Assembly (NCBI RefSeq): GCF_033947565.1
Contig: NZ_JARPVX010000002.1
Span: 124,001 to 188,000 of the forward strand
Length of the DNA stretch: 64,000 bases
Direction of reading: 5' to 3'
From: Lichenihabitans sp033947565
Lineage (GTDB): Bacteria; Pseudomonadota; Alphaproteobacteria; Rhizobiales; Beijerinckiaceae
The translations under genes were made by a program, and so were the position numbers. The notes under the pieces are model-generated. The model did no database searches. It was given only the letters and a program-made list of their open reading frames with translations, and had not been told where the DNA came from. Numbering within the stretch: the first letter of the stretch is position 1; every line of letters begins with the position of its first letter. Shown here piece by piece: positions 37,148-45,696 of the stretch.

Positions 37148-37653
37148 TGCGCGCCGTCTCGCTTTTCGCGTCGCCCCTCGCGCTGCTGGCCGGCCCCGTC
37201 CAGGCGCAGGACGCCGATTGCACCAGCTTCAAGTGGCCGATGAACCGCGAGATGACGGCCTTCAAGGGCGAAGGCCTGCCTTCCGTCGCGAGCGGCGCAA
37301 CCCTTCCCGGCGTCTCCGAAGCCGTGACGCTGAAGCTCGTCCCGCAGGACTCGGTCGGCTACGCGGTATCGCCCGGCCGCACGCCGAAGCACGCGCCGGC
37401 CTACGGCGGCACCTTCACGCTGCCGCCGTTCGCGGCCGCCGACACCTATCAGGTGACGCTGTCCGACGAGGCCTGGGTCGATGTCGAGCAGAACGGCAAG
37501 ACGGTGAAGCAAAGCGGCTTCACCGGCAGCCACAGCTGCAAGGTCGTGCACAAAAGCGTGCGGTTTCCGATGGCGGTCGGGCCTGCCACGATCGAGATCA
37601 GCGATGCGGCATCCGACACGCTGAAGCTCGAAGTGCTGCCGAAGGAACAATGA
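37147..37653 (+). CDS. Secreted protein of unknown function
   Basis: 168 residues with a signal peptide (LFASPLALLAGPVQAQ). The mature part is beta-rich, with Cys in DADCTSFKWPMNRE and in GSHSCKVVHKSVRF, which could form a disulfide. The central stretch ADTYQVTLSDEAWVDVEQNG and end PATIEISDAASDTLKLEVLP suggest a beta-sandwich. The conserved feel of FKWPMNREMTAF points to a family present in related bacteria, but I cannot name a function. It is coupled to the Mop gene by a 1-base overlap and converges on preA. Confidence 0.75.
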   Translation: MRAVSLFASPLALLAGPVQAQDADCTSFKWPMNREMTAFKGEGLPSVASGATLPGVSEAVTLKLVPQDSVGYAVSPGRTPKHAPAYGGTFTLPPFAAADTYQVTLSDEAWVDVEQNGKTVKQSGFTGSHSCKVVHKSVRFPMAVGPATIEISDAASDTLKLEVLPKEQ

Positions 37654-37659
37654 TGCGAT

Positions 37660-37691
37660 CCCTCACGCCCGCCTGCGGTCGGGCCTGAGGG
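37660..37691. terminator. Hairpin between convergent secreted-protein gene and preA
   Basis: CCCTCA-C-GCCCG and CGGGC-C-TGAGGG pair with one C-C mismatch around an 8-base loop. It lies in the 50-bp gap between two convergent genes. No clear T run follows on either strand, so a bidirectional terminator is likely but not certain. Confidence 0.5.
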
Positions 37692-37703
37692 CCGGAACGG
37701 GAC

Positions 37704-39014
37704 TTATTCGGCCGTGACCCGTGCGGCCGGGTTGTTCGGATGCGTGGTCCAGTTGGCGTAGGGTCGGCCGTAGTCGAGGCCGGTGCGCGGGTCGACGCCC
37801 TGGTGTTGCGGCTCCATCGAAATGCAGCCGTCCACCGGGCACACGTCCGCACACAGGTTGCAGCCCACGCATTCGGCGTCGTTGACGACGAACTTGCGCT
37901 GCCCGTTGACCACCGGCCAGATCGCCTGATGCGAAGTGTCCTCGCACACGATGTGGCAGCGGCCGCACTTGATGCAGAGGTCCTGGTCGATGCGGGCCTT
38001 GACGGCATAGTTCAGGTTAAGGAACTGCCAATCGGTGGTGTTGCCGACCGCCCTGCCCCGGAACGCCTCGAGGTCGCGGTACCCCTTGCTGTCCATCCAG
38101 CCTTGAAGGCCGGTGATCATCTCTTCGACGACCTTGAAGCCGTAGGTCATGGCGGCGGTGCAGACCTGCACGGTGCCGGCCCCCATGGCCATGAACTCGG
38201 CCGCGTCGCGCCACGTCGTGATGCCGCCGATCGCCGAGATCGGCAGGCCGTAGGTTTCGGGATCGCGGGCGATCTCGCTCACCATGGAGAGTGCGATGGG
38301 TTTCACGGCCGGGCCGCAGAAGCCGCCATGGGTGCCCTTGCCGTCGACATGCGGGGTCGGGCACATGCGGTCGAGATCGACGCCCATCACCGAATTGATG
38401 GTGTTGATGAGCGACACGGCATCGGCGCCGCCGGCCTTGGCGGCGCGGGCCGGGCGGCGGATGTCCGTGATGTTGGGCGTCAGCTTGACGATCACCGGCA
38501 TGCGAGTGGTGGCCTTGCACCACCGCGCCACCATCTCGATGTATTCCGGGACCTGTCCTACGGCCGACCCCATGCCGCGCTCGGACATGCCGTGCGGGCA
38601 ACCGAAATTGAGCTCGATGCCGTCGGCGCCGGTATCCTCCACCAGCGGCAGGATGCGGCGCCAGCTTTCCTCCTCGCAGGGCACCATGATCGACACCACC
38701 ATGGCGCGGTCGGGCCACTCGCGCTTGACCTGCTTGATCTCCTGCAGGTTCACCTGCAGCGGCCGGTCGGTGATGAGTTCGATGTTGTTGAGGCCGATCA
38801 GCCGCCGGTCGGACCCATAGATGGCGCCGTAACGCGGGCCCGACACGTTGACGACCGGCGGTCCGTCCTCGCCAAGCGTCTTCCACACCACCCCGCCCCA
38901 GCCGGCCCGGAACGCGCGGGTGACGTTGATGTAGCGGTCGGTCGGGGGCGCCGAGGCGAGCCAGAACGGGTTCGGCGACTTGATGCCAAGAAAATCGGTG
39001 GCAAGGCTGGCCAT
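37704..39014 (-). CDS. preA: NAD-dependent dihydropyrimidine dehydrogenase subunit PreA
   Basis: Reduces uracil or thymine to the dihydro form together with PreT. The 436-residue protein has an N-terminal dihydroorotate dehydrogenase-like FMN barrel, with FLGIKSPNPFWLASAPPT, ELNFGCPHGMSERGMGSAVG (active-site Cys region) and ISAIGGITTWRDA. The C-terminal part holds two [4Fe-4S] sites: CIKCGRCHIVCED and CVGCNLCADVCPVDGC. It follows preT by 4 bp. Start at 39014 (MASLATDFLG); a longer frame to 39050 overlaps preT and is unlikely. Confidence 0.96.
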   Translation of the reverse strand: MASLATDFLGIKSPNPFWLASAPPTDRYINVTRAFRAGWGGVVWKTLGEDGPPVVNVSGPRYGAIYGSDRRLIGLNNIELITDRPLQVNLQEIKQVKREWPDRAMVVSIMVPCEEESWRRILPLVEDTGADGIELNFGCPHGMSERGMGSAVGQVPEYIEMVARWCKATTRMPVIVKLTPNITDIRRPARAAKAGGADAVSLINTINSVMGVDLDRMCPTPHVDGKGTHGGFCGPAVKPIALSMVSEIARDPETYGLPISAIGGITTWRDAAEFMAMGAGTVQVCTAAMTYGFKVVEEMITGLQGWMDSKGYRDLEAFRGRAVGNTTDWQFLNLNYAVKARIDQDLCIKCGRCHIVCEDTSHQAIWPVVNGQRKFVVNDAECVGCNLCADVCPVDGCISMEPQHQGVDPRTGLDYGRPYANWTTHPNNPAARVTAE

Positions 39015-39018
39015 GGGT

Positions 39019-40374
39019 TCACTCCGCCGCTTGGGACGAGGGTTGAGCATCGCGCAGGGCCCGGTCGATCGACAAGGCCGCCTGCTTGCCGTCCTCCACG
39101 GCCGCGACCGTCAGATCCTGGCCACCGAACACGCAATCGCCACCGGCCCACAGGCCCGGCACGGAGGTGCGCCGCTCCGCATCCACCAGAATGCGGCCGC
39201 CTGAAAGCGTCATGGCGCCATCGAGCGGATCGCCGTCGAACGTCTGGCCGATGGCGGCCAGCACCATGTCGGCCGGAATGCTGAGCGGCTCGGCAGACCC
39301 GTTCAGACCGGGCGGTGCATGGGTGAAACTGGCGGCCACCAGCCGACCCTCCCGGCCCTCGAAGCCGGTGGGGGTGACCCAATGGCGGATCGTCACGCCG
39401 CTGGTCTTCGCCAGATCCTGTTCGAAGGCGCTGGCCTTCATGTGCTCGGGCCCGCGCCGATAGGCGATCGTCACCTCCTCGGCACCGAGTTTCTTGGCCT
39501 GCACGGCGGCATCCACCGCCGTCATGCCGCCGCCGATCACCACCACCTTCCGGCCGACCGGCACGGCCGCCTTGTCGGGCGCCTGCCGCAAGGCCTCGAT
39601 GAACGGCACTGCGTCGGTGACCTCGGCGAAGGGCGGGAAGCCGCTCAGGCTGTTGAAGCCGGCCAGCCCCAGGCCGAGGAAGACGGCATCGTGGTCGGCC
39701 TGCAACTGCGCCAGCGTCACGTCGCGGCGGAGCGCCATGTCGTGCCGGATCGTGATGCCGCCGATCGACAGGATGAAGTCCACCTCGCGCTGGGCAAAGT
39801 CGTTCGTGGTCTTGTAGGTGGCGATACCGTATTCGTTGAGGCCGCCAGGCTTCGGCTTGGCGTCGAAGATCGTGACGTCATGGCCCAGCATGGCGAGGCG
39901 ATGGGCGCAGGACAGGCCGGCCGGCCCTGCCCCGACGACGGCCACGCGCCGCCCGGTCGCGGGCTGGCGCCCAAAGGGCTGCCCTTGATCCTTGGCCATC
40001 AGCGCGTCGGTGGCATAGCGCTGCAACGAGCCGATCCGCACCGGCTTGCCTTCCGCATGCTCCCTGACGCAGGCCTCCTCGCACAATTGCTCGACCGGGC
40101 ACACCCGGGCGCACATGCCGCCCATGATGTTGGCGTCGAGAATGGTTTCCGCCGCGCCATCCGCGTTGCCGGTGGTGATCTGGCGAATGAACAGCGGGAT
40201 GTCGATGTGGGTCGGGCAGGCCTGGACGCAGGGGGCGTCGAAGCAGAAATAACAACGGTCGGCCGCCACAACGGCCTCATGGGGCGTGAAGGGTGGCGTG
40301 AGGTCGCTGAAATTTTTGGCATAATCGTCAGCCGGCAGCCTGTGGCTGGCAATCCCGGCGGAGGCATAACCCAT
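39019..40374 (-). CDS. preT: NAD-dependent dihydropyrimidine dehydrogenase subunit PreT
   Basis: Flavin/Fe-S subunit that passes electrons from NADH to PreA. The 451-residue protein has an N-terminal Fe-S domain with CYFCFDAPCVQACPTHIDIP and GGMCARVCPVEQLCEEAC, then two nucleotide-binding folds, VAVVGAGPAGLSCAHRLA (FAD) and VVVIGGGMTAVDAAVQAKKLG (NAD), and ends with VPGLWAGGDCVFGGQDLTVA. The ATG at 40374 follows GGGAGGG; an ATG at 40389 is less supported. The palindromic operator at 40399-40420 is about 25 bases upstream of the ATG. Confidence 0.95.
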   Translation of the reverse strand: MGYASAGIASHRLPADDYAKNFSDLTPPFTPHEAVVAADRCYFCFDAPCVQACPTHIDIPLFIRQITTGNADGAAETILDANIMGGMCARVCPVEQLCEEACVREHAEGKPVRIGSLQRYATDALMAKDQGQPFGRQPATGRRVAVVGAGPAGLSCAHRLAMLGHDVTIFDAKPKPGGLNEYGIATYKTTNDFAQREVDFILSIGGITIRHDMALRRDVTLAQLQADHDAVFLGLGLAGFNSLSGFPPFAEVTDAVPFIEALRQAPDKAAVPVGRKVVVIGGGMTAVDAAVQAKKLGAEEVTIAYRRGPEHMKASAFEQDLAKTSGVTIRHWVTPTGFEGREGRLVAASFTHAPPGLNGSAEPLSIPADMVLAAIGQTFDGDPLDGAMTLSGGRILVDAERRTSVPGLWAGGDCVFGGQDLTVAAVEDGKQAALSIDRALRDAQPSSQAAE

Positions 40375-40398
40375 GGCACCCTCCCACATCCGGCCATG

Positions 40399-40420
40399 AA
40401 CCTGACCGTGCGGTCAGGTT
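40399..40420. promoter_or_regulatory. RutR-like operator upstream of preT
   Basis: A perfect inverted repeat with 10-base arms, AACCTGACCG and CGGTCAGGTT, around a 2-base centre TG. It contains TGACC-N4-GGTCA, the same core as the site before amaB. It lies about 25 bp before the preT ATG, where binding would block transcription or its start. It is 236 bp from mtnA on the other strand. Confidence 0.75.
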
Positions 40421-40656
40421 CCCAGTTTGGAACGGTTCTTGTCAAGGTGAAGCACCAGCCCATGTGGAACGATTGCGCCTCGTTTTCAGGCATGCTGCAC
40501 AGCTTCGAACCGGTTGGTCGATCACCAGCCCAGATTCGTTGCCGATGACGCCGACGCTGGCCCCAGCACTCCGTGTCGCCGCCGCCCGATTGCGCCGGAG
40601 CGGCGGTTTCGCCTAGGTTGCCCGGCATCATCCCTCAGAGGACCGCGACCCCGCGC

Positions 40657-41757
40657 ATGAAGATCGGTGACACGCCCTTCCGCACCATTTGGCCCGATCG
40701 CGACGGCCCTTCGGTGCATGTGATCGACCAGCGGGCCCTGCCGCACCGTTTCGTTGTGGCGACCCTTCGCAGCTGGCAAGAGGCCGCGACCGCGATCCGG
40801 GACATGACGGTACGGGGCGCTCCGCTGATCGGCGCCACAGGCGCCTATGGCCTTGCCCTCGCCATGCAGGCCGATCCATCGGATGCCGCCTTGGCGGAAA
40901 GTTTCCAGCACCTGCTCGGCACCCGCCCGACGGCCGTCAACCTGCGCTGGGGCCTCGAACGCATGCGCCGGCTGTTGCAGCCCTTGCGGCCGGACCAGCG
41001 GCGCGACGCCGCTTATGCGGAAGCCGCCGCCATCGCGGACGACGATGTGGCGGTCTGTTCCGCCCTCGGCCAGCATGGCGCCGATCTCATCGCCCAGGCC
41101 TGGACCGACGCCGGCCGCAGCAGGCCGATCAACGTGCTCACCCATTGCAATGCGGGGTGGCTGGCGACGGTCGACTGGGGCACCGCGCTGGCGCCGATCT
41201 ACAAGGCCCATCGGGCCGGCGTGCCGGTTCATGTCTGGGTCGACGAAACGCGGCCCCGCAACCAGGGCGCGAGCCTGACGGCTTATGAGCTCGCGGCCGA
41301 AGGGGTGCCGCATACGATCGTGGTCGACAACGTCGGCGGCCACCTGATGCAGCATGGCTCTGTCGACCTCTGCATCGTCGGCACCGACCGCACCACCCGC
41401 ACCGGGGACGTGTGCAACAAGATCGGCACTTACCTGAAAGCCTTGGCGGCCCACGACAATGGCGTGCCGTTCTATGTCGCCCTGCCGTCCTCGACGGTGG
41501 ACTGGCACATGCGCGATGGCGTGCGTGAGATTCCGATCGAGGAGCGGGAGGCCGCCGAGGTGACGCACATGACCGGTGAAACGGAGGCTGGCGACATCGC
41601 CACCGTGCGCGTCACCCCGAAAGGCAGCCCGGCCTTGAATTACGGCTTCGACGTCACGCCGGCCCGGCTGGTGACGGGGCTGATCACCGAGCGCGGCCTG
41701 TGCGAGGCTTCGGAAGCCGGGCTTCTGTCCCTATTTCCCCAAGCGGCGGCCGCGTAG
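40657..41757 (+). CDS. mtnA: S-methyl-5-thioribose-1-phosphate isomerase
   Basis: Methionine salvage enzyme of 366 residues that converts MTR-1-P (aldose) to MTRu-1-P (ketose). Family motifs are IRDMTVRGAPLIGATGAYGL, VLTHCNAGWLATVDWGTALA (catalytic Cys), WVDETRPRNQGASLTAYEL and VGTDRTTRTGDVCNKIGTYL (catalytic Asp), with LNYGFDVTPA near the end. The ATG at 40657 is the family start. No other mtn gene is seen in the window. It is divergent from preT. Confidence 0.95.
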   Translation: MKIGDTPFRTIWPDRDGPSVHVIDQRALPHRFVVATLRSWQEAATAIRDMTVRGAPLIGATGAYGLALAMQADPSDAALAESFQHLLGTRPTAVNLRWGLERMRRLLQPLRPDQRRDAAYAEAAAIADDDVAVCSALGQHGADLIAQAWTDAGRSRPINVLTHCNAGWLATVDWGTALAPIYKAHRAGVPVHVWVDETRPRNQGASLTAYELAAEGVPHTIVVDNVGGHLMQHGSVDLCIVGTDRTTRTGDVCNKIGTYLKALAAHDNGVPFYVALPSSTVDWHMRDGVREIPIEEREAAEVTHMTGETEAGDIATVRVTPKGSPALNYGFDVTPARLVTGLITERGLCEASEAGLLSLFPQAAAA

Positions 41758-41784
41758 GTCTTACGTCCTTAGCTCGGACAGCCT

Positions 41785-43608
41785 TCAGGCGACCGCCTGC
41801 GGCGCCAAGCGGCTGACCTCCTCGTTGATCAGATCACGATAAGGACCCTCGACGCGCATCAGCTCGTCGGGCGGCCCATCCTGCACCACCTGACCACCGC
41901 GCAAGACCAGGATGCGGTCGAAGCCCCGCAGGGTGGACAGGCGATGCGCCACCGTCAGCACCGTGCGGTTGTTCATCAAGCGTTCCAATGCCTGACGGAT
42001 CGCCTCCTCGGATTCGCTATCGAGCGCCGATGTGGCCTCGTCGAGCAGCAGGATCGGCGCATTCTTGAGGAAGGCCCGCGCGATGGCGATACGCTGGCGT
42101 TGGCCGCCCGACAGCTTGGTGCCGCGGTCACCCACCATCGTGTCGAGCCCCTCGGACAGGTTCTCGATGAAGGGCCGGCACCGGGCCGCGATGGCGGCGG
42201 CCCAGACTTCGTCATCGGTGGCGTCGGGCCGCCCGTAGCGAATGTTATCGGCGAGGCTCCGGTTCAACAGCGCGGTATCCTGCGGCACGATCGCAATGGC
42301 GTCGCGCAGGCTGGTCTCGGTGATGCGCGCAATGTTCTGGCCGTCGATCAGGATGCGGCCACCCTGAATGTCGTAGAAGCGTTGCAATAGCGAAATCAGC
42401 GTCGACTTGCCGCCACCGGACGGGCCCACGAGCCCGACGCGCTGTCCGGCAGGAATGTCGATGGTGATGGTGTCGAAGATGGTGCGGCCGGTCGGATAAG
42501 CGAAGGTGACGCGCTCGAAGGTGAGGCGCGCCCCACCGGCCACCAGGGCCTCGGCTTGCGGATGGTCGGTCATCTGATAGGGCGTCAGCAAGGTGCGCAG
42601 CGCCTCGGACAATCGCGCCAGATGTTGCGTCACATCCACCAGCGCCACCGCCAGGTCGCGGGTTGCGCTCAGCACCGAGATGCCGAGTGTGGCGACCAGC
42701 ACCACGTCGCCGGTGCTGATCTGCTTCGCCTTCCACAGCGTGATGGCCCAGCCCAGCAGGCCGCAGGTCATCACCACCACCACAAAGGCGTGCAGCAGGC
42801 GCATCTTCTCGAGATATTGCAGGCTGCGACGGCGGGCCACCAGCTCGCGCCCGACCGTCAGGTCGAAGCGCAGATGTTCGCGCGTGATGCCGCCGAAGGC
42901 TTTGACGAGGTTCATATTGCCGATGACGTCGATCATTTCGCCATCGACCGCTGCGGCCTTGTCGGCGAAATCGTGGTGCAGCGGTCGCCCGGCGGCGGCG
43001 ATCTTGAACATCAGCACCATTACGGCGCCCGCGACGACGATGAGGAACCCCGCCATGGGGACGCTGACCGCCGAAAGGTAGGCGATGGCCCCGACCGTGG
43101 CGACGCAAGGCGGCAGCACGTTCCAGACGAACATGTTCTCGACGGTGAACACCGCATTCGAGGTCGCGGTGATCCGGCTGGTCAGTACGCCGGGGAGGCG
43201 CTCGGCGAAATAGCTCGGCGCATGACCGGTGAGGTAGCGGAACAGGTCCGATCGCAGGTCGCCCGTGACGCCCACAAAGGCATAGCTGCCGATCCAGCTG
43301 GCGATGCGCCACAGGAAATTGTCGCAGGCAATGAAGCTGACCAGCAGCGTGAAGGCGGCCCACGGGTTGGCGCCGCCGTCCTGGCCCTTCGACAGCGTGT
43401 CGACCAGGGACTTGATGCCGTATTGCGTGCTGATCGAGAACCCGACGGCGCCGAGCACGCACACCAGGATCGCCCCATGGGAGACGGGCCTTCGTCGGAT
43501 GTAACGAAGAAAGAAGGCGAACGGACGGTCCGCATATTCATCCAGCGATTCAGAAATGATGCGCCCGCCCCATCGCTTTCGTTGGCGTCGTTGTAGCACC
43601 TGCGTCAT
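41785..43608 (-). CDS. ABC transporter, fused permease and ATP-binding (MsbA/exporter type)
   Basis: 607-residue half-transporter. The N-terminal about 340 residues hold six hydrophobic helices; the C-terminal ATPase shows GPSGGGKSTLISLLQRFYDI (Walker A), the Q-loop IVPQDTALLNRSLADNIRYG, the signature KLSGGQRQRIAIARAFLKN, and ILLLDEATSALDSESE (Walker B). It belongs to the type IV exporter family, exporting lipids, toxins or other hydrophobic molecules; the substrate is unknown. It is convergent with mtnA and 66 bp downstream of the MFS gene on the same strand. Confidence 0.93.
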   Translation of the reverse strand: MTQVLQRRQRKRWGGRIISESLDEYADRPFAFFLRYIRRRPVSHGAILVCVLGAVGFSISTQYGIKSLVDTLSKGQDGGANPWAAFTLLVSFIACDNFLWRIASWIGSYAFVGVTGDLRSDLFRYLTGHAPSYFAERLPGVLTSRITATSNAVFTVENMFVWNVLPPCVATVGAIAYLSAVSVPMAGFLIVVAGAVMVLMFKIAAAGRPLHHDFADKAAAVDGEMIDVIGNMNLVKAFGGITREHLRFDLTVGRELVARRRSLQYLEKMRLLHAFVVVVMTCGLLGWAITLWKAKQISTGDVVLVATLGISVLSATRDLAVALVDVTQHLARLSEALRTLLTPYQMTDHPQAEALVAGGARLTFERVTFAYPTGRTIFDTITIDIPAGQRVGLVGPSGGGKSTLISLLQRFYDIQGGRILIDGQNIARITETSLRDAIAIVPQDTALLNRSLADNIRYGRPDATDDEVWAAAIAARCRPFIENLSEGLDTMVGDRGTKLSGGQRQRIAIARAFLKNAPILLLDEATSALDSESEEAIRQALERLMNNRTVLTVAHRLSTLRGFDRILVLRGGQVVQDGPPDELMRVEGPYRDLINEEVSRLAPQAVA

Positions 43609-43674
43609 GCAAATTCCGGGCGAGGCCGAAAGATTTTCGTTGTGCCCCGCGTTAGGCAGCGGATCGCCGCTCTT

Positions 43675-44943
43675 TCATGCCGGCGTTTGCTCCCGTGGGG
43701 CATCGCCGGGCGCCGTGCGGGTTTCGGGCATGAACAGCGCCACCACGATCACGGCGGCGGCCGCGACGACCCCCATGGCCACGAAGGCCGCATAGCTGCC
43801 GTAGAGGTCCGACAGCTTGCCAGCCAGCGTGGTGCTGATGGAGGCTCCGATGCCGACCGCGCATCCGATCGCGCCTTGCGCCAAGTTGAAATGCCCGGTG
43901 CGGCGGGTGACGTCCGCCATCGTCAGGGGCACCAGTACGCCGAGCACGCAGGCCGAGATGCCGTCGAGCATCTGGGCCACCACGAGCAGGTTCGGGTTGA
44001 CGATGACGGCAAACAACAGGGCGCGCACCGGCAGGGCCGCGAAGCCGATGATCAGCAACGGCCGGCGCCCCCAGCTTTGGGCCTTGGTGCCGACGATGGG
44101 CGACAGGACCGCGACGATGAGTTGCGGCACCACCACGGCGGCGCCCACCATCACGGTGGCGGCCGAGGCGGATCGCAGCGTCACCATGCTGGCGGCGAGC
44201 GGCAGCATGGCGGCGTTGGCAAGCTGGAACAGCACGATGCAGAAGGCGAAGACCATCAGGGCCCGGTCGCGCAATAGCGTCGCCAAACCCTGTCGCGTTT
44301 CGCGCCACGACGGCCCGCGATGCGCGGCCGCCGCTCCCGAATGTTGCGGGGTGACTTCGGCGGCCCTGATCCGGCCCAAGGCGATCAACGCCGGTCCGAC
44401 CAAGGCCGCGGCCACGAGGAACACGGCTTGGCTCGACAGGTAATAGCCGCAGGCCGCCATGCCGGCGGCCGCGAGGCCGGTGCCGATCGAGGCGAAGGAG
44501 GCATTGCGGCCGAGGCGTGTGCTGATGCCGGCCGAACCGGCAAAATTCAGGCTCATCGACGCGATCGCGGGCCCGAGAACGCAACTGCCGGCGGCATGCA
44601 TGATGCGCGACGCCAGCACCACGGGAAACACCGGCCAGACCGCCAGCGCAAACGCCGCCGCCCCGATTGCGGACACCGCCACCGCCGCCGCGGCCCGCAA
44701 CGATCGCACCGAATCCACAAGCGCCCCGCACGGCACCTGCAACATCAGGGTGATCAGGCCGGCAACCGTCAGCACCAGGCCAATGTCGGTCTGGGTCCAT
44801 TTTTCCGACGTCAGGTAGACGGCCACGAACGGGCCGAACCCGGTCTGAATATCGGCCACAAAGAAGACGAACCAGTCGAGGGCTCGTCGCGTGGCGCGCG
44901 AGCGGATCGGCGGCGCCCCTGCGGGCGTGTTCGAATGGGTCAC
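43675..44943 (-). CDS. Major facilitator superfamily transporter
   Basis: 422 residues with about 12 hydrophobic helices. The loop after helix 2 has the sequence GALVDSVRSLRAAA, a weak form of the MFS motif; AAFVAMGVVAAAAVIVVALF marks the last helix. The start is a GTG at 44943, since the frame begins VTHSNTPAG; no strong ribosome site is seen, so a later start cannot be excluded. The N-terminus has RRALDWFVFFVADIQTGFGP, similar to a group of uncharacterised drug-type MFS proteins. It shares direction with the ABC exporter downstream. Confidence 0.88.
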   Translation of the reverse strand: MTHSNTPAGAPPIRSRATRRALDWFVFFVADIQTGFGPFVAVYLTSEKWTQTDIGLVLTVAGLITLMLQVPCGALVDSVRSLRAAAAVAVSAIGAAAFALAVWPVFPVVLASRIMHAAGSCVLGPAIASMSLNFAGSAGISTRLGRNASFASIGTGLAAAGMAACGYYLSSQAVFLVAAALVGPALIALGRIRAAEVTPQHSGAAAAHRGPSWRETRQGLATLLRDRALMVFAFCIVLFQLANAAMLPLAASMVTLRSASAATVMVGAAVVVPQLIVAVLSPIVGTKAQSWGRRPLLIIGFAALPVRALLFAVIVNPNLLVVAQMLDGISACVLGVLVPLTMADVTRRTGHFNLAQGAIGCAVGIGASISTTLAGKLSDLYGSYAAFVAMGVVAAAAVIVVALFMPETRTAPGDAPREQTPA

Positions 44944-44961
44944 GCGAAAAGGTTCGCGCCC

Positions 44962-45549
44962 TTATTTGGCCGGAACATCGGGAGCCGTCACCGGCGGTGC
45001 GACGGGTGCGGGCACTGGCACCGGCGCCTTGGTGGGCGCGGCCGGCGGCCCGATCACCACAACAGGCTCGCCTTCCTTATAGACCGGGGCGGATCGCAAC
45101 TGATCCTGCGGCAGCGAGATCACCAGATGATCGAGCTTGCCGTCGGGCGACATGTGGATCGCGCGCCAGTCCACCGCGATCTTGCGGCTGCCGACTCCCA
45201 GAAAGCCGCCGAAATCCACGATGGCGGCACGGATCTGTCCCGCCTTGTCGACGATCACGTCGACGATGCGGCCCATATCCTCATCCTTGGCACTCTGCAC
45301 TTTTTTGCCGAGCAGGCTTTCGGCCGCCTGTCCGTCGATGACGACCGCCGGCGTGCCGAGGCTCTCGGCTTTACCGTCCTCGGTTTCCTGCGCCGCCGAT
45401 CCGGCTGGCGCGACGGCAGCCGGCGCTGGCGCGGCCTGCGCGAGCCGCAGCCCGGCGCCTAAGGCAGGGCTCCCCAACGCCACCGGCGCGGCGCCCAGAA
45501 GCAGCGCGACGCCGATATGCTTGAGACGGATATCGGCCAAGAAACGCAT
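44962..45549 (-). CDS. Secreted or membrane-anchored PRC-barrel domain protein
   Basis: 195 residues from the ATG at 45549 (MRFLADIRLK), chosen because AGGA lies six bases before it. A signal-like hydrophobic segment (GVALLLGAAPVALGSPALGA) is followed by an Ala/Pro-rich linker, then a PRC-barrel: LLGKKVQSAKDEDMGRIVDV and AAIVDFGGFLGVGSRKIAVD. The C-terminus is a Pro/Ala/Val-rich low-complexity tail. PRC-barrel proteins of this kind are common in Hyphomicrobiales envelopes; function unknown. Confidence 0.85.
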   Translation of the reverse strand: MRFLADIRLKHIGVALLLGAAPVALGSPALGAGLRLAQAAPAPAAVAPAGSAAQETEDGKAESLGTPAVVIDGQAAESLLGKKVQSAKDEDMGRIVDVIVDKAGQIRAAIVDFGGFLGVGSRKIAVDWRAIHMSPDGKLDHLVISLPQDQLRSAPVYKEGEPVVVIGPPAAPTKAPVPVPAPVAPPVTAPDVPAK

Positions 45550-45696
45550 CGCAATCCTGTCCATGGCGGTCACCGGTGATGTGGCAGCAAGGCCCGGGTG
45601 ATCGCCGAGGCAAGGGCGCCACACCGGCTGCACCCTACGCAAGGAGCTTCGAGGGAATCAAGACACCGCGCGCCACGACCAGCACCCCTGGCGGCA

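Noticed and set aside
43652..44800. Second minus-strand frame across the MFS gene
   Set aside because: Composition is that of a frame-shifted shadow; the frame 43675-44943 holds the hydrophobic helices.
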